Shown here: piece after piece, positions 32,750 to 35,401 of the stretch
How the letters are laid out: every line of letters begins with the position of its first letter
How positions within the stretch are numbered: the stretch's first letter is position 1
From: Flavobacterium sp.
Lineage (GTDB): Bacteria > Bacteroidota > Bacteroidia > Flavobacteriales > Flavobacteriaceae
DNA length: 35,401 nt
NCBI GenBank assembly: GCA_008501705.1
Contig: QQUG01000068.1
Coordinates: forward strand, 1 to 35,401
Reading direction: 5' to 3'
Notes under the pieces: generated by a model
Databases searched by the model: none
Told to the model about the DNA's origin: nothing
What the model saw: only the letters and a program-made list of their open reading frames with translations
Program-made: the position numbers and the translations under genes

Positions 32750-32924
32750 GGTTATGAACAGAAATGTAATACATGATCCCTTAGGACTGAGAGCTCAGTT
32801 CAACTATTGCAATACCATTAAATGGTCGTTGCGATACAGGGCGTTATGTATTAATATTATGAGATAGATATTGTTTTCAATCATATATTTAATAGACGTC
32901 CGAAATTTTCGGACGTTTTTTTTT
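32750..32924 (+). ncRNA. Three-way-junction RNA candidate with own promoter and terminator
   Basis: A closing helix TAATACAT / ATGTATTA (32767-32774 / 32846-32853) continues after a small internal loop as CCCT / AGGG (32778-32781 / 32838-32841). Inside are two hairpins: GGACTGA-GAGC-TCAGTTC (32784-32801) and GCAA-T-ACCAT-TAA-ATGGT-CG-TTGC (32809-32832). An intrinsic terminator follows at 32896-32924. A 39-codon frame (ATG 32748, stop 32867) overlaps the fold; with the expected start at about 32752 it would be leaderless from the second ATG (32754), so it is probably not a gene. Rfam classes Flavo-1 or 6S-Flavo are candidates to test. Confidence 0.55.
32896..32924 (+). terminator. Terminator of the first intergenic RNA
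   Basis: ACGTCCGAAA / TTTTCGGACGT with nine T after it. Strong. The plus strand has no long gene before it, which shows that something short is transcribed here. Confidence 0.85.
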
Positions 32925-32974
32925 GAATTTTTTTTAGGCGAATGAAATTTTGATCCAAACATAGAAGAAGAAAC

Positions 32975-33040
32975 ATTTGGAAGCTAAATGGCTAAGGCAC
33001 AAACCGTTGTGAAGACCTCCAAATTTCCGCTAAACGCGGA
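32975..33040 (+). ncRNA. Second folded patch in the eCIS-TPR gap
   Basis: ATTTGGA / TCCAAAT (32975-32981 / 33018-33024) closes a loop with AGC/GCT (32982-32984 / 32991-32993) and CACAA-ACCG-TTGTG (32998-33011), followed by TCCGC-TAAAC-GCGGA (33026-33040). No promoter was found directly before it. A 23-codon frame (32988-33059, starts MAKAQTVVKTSKF) overlaps it; either the frame or the fold may be chance. Confidence 0.3.
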
Positions 33041-33106
33041 CCGGGATACTCATGTCTAAATACAACTTAAGTATCTGAAAATGAGATAAATAAAGTATTT
33101 ATTTTA

Positions 33107-33137
33107 TTTGGAATTCTAAATAAAGTTCTCATCTTTG
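33107..33137 (+). promoter_or_regulatory. Promoter of the attenuator-like leader
   Basis: TTTG (33107-33110), 19-base spacer, then CATCTTTG (33130-33137), one mismatch from TAnnTTTG. The sequence ending TTTGCA is like those of strongly expressed flavobacterial RNA genes. Start expected near 33142. Confidence 0.55.
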
Positions 33138-33218
33138 CAACCGCTGTCAAGGCAACATTGAACAGCGCATCCAGGTAAAGTACCTGATGAATTTTTACAA
33201 ATTAAAACAATAGAAGCT

Positions 33219-33293
33219 ATGCGTTTATGCGATCGACCCATTGTATTTCATAAGTATGAAAAGCAATCACAGAACCGGCTTCGGAATTATTAG
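33219..33293 (+). CDS. 24-codon leader peptide candidate
   Basis: Starts MRLCDRPIVFHKYEKQSQ and ends in RLRNY then TAG, 26 bases before the terminator. No run of a single amino acid, unlike classical amino-acid attenuators; Arg is the commonest residue. The antiterminator strand overlaps codons 20-23. Confidence 0.35.
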   Translation: MRLCDRPIVFHKYEKQSQNRLRNY

Positions 33294-33318
33294 CAGGTAT
33301 TAATCCCTTCTAAGGTAC

Positions 33319-33352
33319 ATCCGGAGCACACCTAACTGTTTCGGATTTTTTT
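33319..33352 (+). terminator. Terminator ahead of the TPR gene
   Basis: ATCCGGAGCA pairs with TGTTTCGGAT (10 pairs, two of them G-T) around CACCTAAC, followed directly by six more T. It stands before, not after, the gene it would affect. Confidence 0.75.
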
Positions 33353-33419
33353 ATGCCTCATTGGCATCACATTCTGTAACAGTAGGAAACACAATTACAA
33401 ATCATTTAATTAAAACAGA

Positions 33420-34004
33420 ATGGAGGCAAACACATCTAATTTATACCTTTTTAAGGCGTTGGAAGCATATCCTTACGAATTGGCGCAAGCTCTCGAGAGT
33501 TTAAATTACGCTTTATCATACGACCCTGAGAACGTTCGGGCCTTATGTCTCATGGCAAAGATCCAGGATGAACAATTGGGTGAGTATGAAGTTGCCAGAT
33601 CTTATTACGAACGAGCATTGGCGAGCCGTTTGGACATCCCAAATGTCTATCCGGATTTTATCCGATTGCTCATTAATTACGAAGATTTCGATGAAGCTCA
33701 GAAGTTAATTGAGTTTGCCAGAACCGTAAAAGGTATAGACAGAGCTGGAATTGAACTGGCGCAAGCTCAGCTTTACGAAGCAACGGCTCGTTATACCGAA
33801 TCTTTGGATTCATTGAGAGAAGCAAAGCAATTTGCGATGAATGGTGAATTCATTTTTTACGTAGACGAGGTGATTTCAAGGGTTAAGAGAAAACGTGAAG
33901 TGGAACACAACAGAAAACACAAGATCGAAGAAACCCCGAAAGAACCCGTACGAGAAAGTTCAATTCCTAAATGGTTGTCTGATCGACTCAACAACCTTTT
34001 ATAA
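33420..34004 (+). CDS. TPR-like repeat protein
   Basis: A 194-residue soluble protein built of tetratricopeptide-like helical pairs (about residues 8-165): ALESLNYALSYDPENVRALCLMAKI, YEVARSYYERALA, DFDEAQKLIEFARTV, YTESLDSLREAKQFA. The C-terminal ~40 residues are charged (RVKRKREVEHNRKHK) and end IPKWLSDRLNNLL. No signal peptide. Such proteins usually bind other proteins; no partner is evident. The ATG at 33420 follows an unusual 280-base leader with a terminator. It is divergent from the eCIS operon, but no link is proven. Confidence 0.75.
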   Translation: MEANTSNLYLFKALEAYPYELAQALESLNYALSYDPENVRALCLMAKIQDEQLGEYEVARSYYERALASRLDIPNVYPDFIRLLINYEDFDEAQKLIEFARTVKGIDRAGIELAQAQLYEATARYTESLDSLREAKQFAMNGEFIFYVDEVISRVKRKREVEHNRKHKIEETPKEPVRESSIPKWLSDRLNNLL

Positions 34005-34005
34005 G

Positions 34006-34035
34006 ATCCCCCGTAAAAACGGGGGATTATTATTT
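34006..34035. terminator. Terminator between convergent TPR and CoA-transferase genes
   Basis: ATCCCCCGT-AAAA-ACGGGGGAT (34006-34027), a 9-bp stem, followed by TATTATTTT. Mainly for the plus-strand TPR gene; it lies 11 bases past the stop of the minus-strand gene and may end that too. Confidence 0.85.
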
Positions 34036-34037
34036 TA

Positions 34038-35306
34038 TCACAATTTGAACCTTTCAAACATTTCCCTGTCCAGCTGTTCCCGATGATCGGGATGTGCTAT
34101 GGAAATTAAAGCGCGAGCACGCTCTTTCAAACTTTTTCCAAACAAATTCACAACACCATATTCGGTTGCTACGTAATGTACATGCGCTCTTGTAGTGGTT
34201 ACCCCGGCACCCTTCTTCAGGTATGGGACGATCTTCGAGATTCCTTTGGCAGTTGCCGATGGCATGGCAATAATAGGTTTACCACCTTCACTCAAGCTCG
34301 CTCCTCGAATAAAATCCATTTGTCCGCCAACTCCTGAAAACTGATACGGACCAATTGTATCCGCACAAACCTGTCCTGTAAAGTCAATTTCAATTGCACT
34401 GTTGATCGCAGTTACTTTTGGTTGTATTCTAATTCTATGGGTGTCGTTGGTATAAGCGGCCTCTTTAAAATGAACACTTGGGTTATCGTCCACAAAATCA
34501 TACAATCGCTGTGTTCCAACGGCAAAGCAGGTTACGATCTTTCCTTGTTTTATTTTCTTGTGTTCTCCGGTGATCACCCCTTGTTCAATTAAGGGGAGTA
34601 CTCCATCACTAAACATTTCGGTGTCGATCCCCAGACCTTTATGATTTGTGAGGTTTTTAAGTACGGCGTTCGGGATATTCCCAATTCCCATTTGTAAAGT
34701 GGCGCCGTCCTCTATAAGTCCGGCGACATGATGCCCGATCTTCTCTTCAACCTCAGTGGGTTCGGTAATAGTGGCATAATGAATTGGCGTATCTATTTGA
34801 ACTCCATAATCAATAGCATTAATATGTATGATACCGTCACCATGAGTTCTGGGCACGCGGGGATTCACCAGGGCTACTACTTTTTTCGCTTTTTCAAGTG
34901 CAGGCAAGGCTATGTCTACCGATACACCAAGGGAACAATATCCATGCTTATCCGGAGGAGATACTTGTATAAAAGCAACGTCCAGAGAAATAATGTTTCT
35001 TCGAAATAATAAATGAATTTCGCTCAGGAAAATCGGAATATAATCTCCCTTGTTATTATTAATTCCTTTTCGCACATTCCCACCAACAAAACAACTGTAA
35101 ACATTAAAGGAAGCGTCGTAGGGCTCTTCCATATATTTCGCCTTTCCTTCGGTATGGATCTGGACTATCTTTACATCTTCCAGTTCCTTATATCTATCAC
35201 AAAGTTTATCAATAAGAAGATTTGGGGTCATGGCAGCGCCCTGAAAAAATACGGTATCTCCACTTTTAACTTTGGAAACAGCTTCTTCGGCGGTAACAAT
35301 TCTCAT
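34038..35306 (-). CDS. Acetyl-CoA hydrolase/CoA-transferase family protein
   Basis: A 422-residue protein of the acetyl-CoA hydrolase/4-hydroxybutyrate CoA-transferase family. The N-terminal Rossmann-like domain has the glycine-rich QGAAMTPNLLIDKLCDRY; the C-terminal part shows LQMGIGNIPNAVLKNL, EIDFTGQVCADTIGPYQFSG (containing the probable catalytic Glu region), and GGQMDFIRGASLSEGGKPIIAMPSA. It moves CoA between acyl groups, such as succinate/propionate or acetate/butyrate. With acs and the acyl-CoA carboxylase it fits short-chain acid metabolism. Start MRIVTAEEAVSKVKSG is complete; the 95 bases to the window end hold nothing recognised. Confidence 0.9.
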   Translation of the reverse strand: MRIVTAEEAVSKVKSGDTVFFQGAAMTPNLLIDKLCDRYKELEDVKIVQIHTEGKAKYMEEPYDASFNVYSCFVGGNVRKGINNNKGDYIPIFLSEIHLLFRRNIISLDVAFIQVSPPDKHGYCSLGVSVDIALPALEKAKKVVALVNPRVPRTHGDGIIHINAIDYGVQIDTPIHYATITEPTEVEEKIGHHVAGLIEDGATLQMGIGNIPNAVLKNLTNHKGLGIDTEMFSDGVLPLIEQGVITGEHKKIKQGKIVTCFAVGTQRLYDFVDDNPSVHFKEAAYTNDTHRIRIQPKVTAINSAIEIDFTGQVCADTIGPYQFSGVGGQMDFIRGASLSEGGKPIIAMPSATAKGISKIVPYLKKGAGVTTTRAHVHYVATEYGVVNLFGKSLKERARALISIAHPDHREQLDREMFERFKL

Positions 35307-35401
35307 AGGATTTAATTTTTAATGAATGCAAATAACCGTTTAATCCTTTACAGCAGCTATGACGAATGTCAATTTTAAACGAATTAATCCTAACCGTTAA
35401 G

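Larger units (their letters stand above)
33142..33352 (+). promoter_or_regulatory. Attenuator-like leader of the TPR gene
   Basis: Hairpins in order: CGCTGT/ACAGCG (33142-33167); CAGGTA-AAG-TACCTG, extended by CAT/ATG (33168-33189); TTTCAT-AAGT-ATGAAA within ATTG/CAAT. Near the end, GCTTCGGA (33278-33285) can pair with TCCGGAGC (33320-33327), seven Watson-Crick pairs and one G-T. That would block the terminator whose 5' arm is 33319-33328. The first strand lies in the last codons of the 24-codon frame (33219-33293). No other promoter is seen before the gene at 33420, so its expression would depend on readthrough. Possibly ribosome-controlled attenuation, or a riboswitch or protein-bound leader. 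Confidence 0.5.

Noticed and set aside
32748-32867. 39-codon gene before the first terminator
   Set aside because: The predicted transcription start falls on or after the first ATG and the region forms extensive stems, so an RNA is favoured; not fully excluded.
33142-33352. Known RNA genes (tmRNA, RNase P RNA, SRP RNA, TPP or cobalamin riboswitch)
   Set aside because: None of the conserved core sequences of these classes was found by eye; length is also wrong for tmRNA and RNase P RNA.

Overview
The window looks like chromosomal DNA of a member of the family Flavobacteriaceae (Bacteroidota). The reasons are flavobacterial-type promoters (TAnnTTTG -7 boxes with TTG/TTTG about 17-19 bases upstream), weak Shine-Dalgarno sequences, a porZ (type IX secretion) - recO - TonB receptor gene order, and proteins typical of marine flavobacteria. 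No rRNA, tRNA or CRISPR array was seen.

Layout. 1-17236 is mostly core metabolism and envelope. It holds a three-gene minus-strand operon (lipoprotein, ArsC-like protein, DMT permease with overlapping stop/start codons), cystathionine gamma-synthase, an outer-membrane-type protein, glutamate dehydrogenase, porZ-recO-TonB receptor, PEP carboxylase, and a three-gene biotin-dependent acyl-CoA carboxylase operon. 17237-21605 holds acetyl-CoA synthetase, a small membrane protein, a methyltransferase and a CPBP protease. Together with the acetyl-CoA hydrolase/CoA-transferase at the right end, the carboxylases and Acs point to acetate/propionate and C3/C4 carbon handling.

21647-24618 is a complete 2972-bp IS1595-family transposable element. 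It has 25-bp terminal inverted repeats (22/25 matching) and a perfect 8-bp target duplication (ATTCTTAG). Besides the transposase it carries passengers: a HEPN-like protein with an Rx4H motif, a 68-residue protein, a HicB/HicA-like pair, a 40-residue basic protein, and a 160-base region at its right end that folds on paper into two nested structures. It sits between the CPBP protease gene and ssb.

25161-32613 (minus strand) is an extracellular contractile injection system (eCIS; phage-tail-like) operon: an uncharacterised first gene, one sheath, two tubes, VgrG spike, a very short tape-measure-type protein, AAA+ ATPase and a PAAR-like DUF4280 tip. The baseplate wedge genes (gp25, Afp11/Afp12-like), LysM adaptor, fibres and DUF4255 terminator are absent, so the locus is either reduced or completed from elsewhere.

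32614-33419 has no long gene but is rich in predicted RNA structure: a promoter/three-way-junction/terminator unit (32717-32924), a second folded patch (32975-33040), and an attenuator-like leader (33107-33352) with a 24-codon reading frame and mutually exclusive antiterminator and terminator stems ahead of a TPR-like gene (33420-34004). The window ends with an acetyl-CoA hydrolase/transferase gene. All assignments come from reading the sequence; no database search was run.
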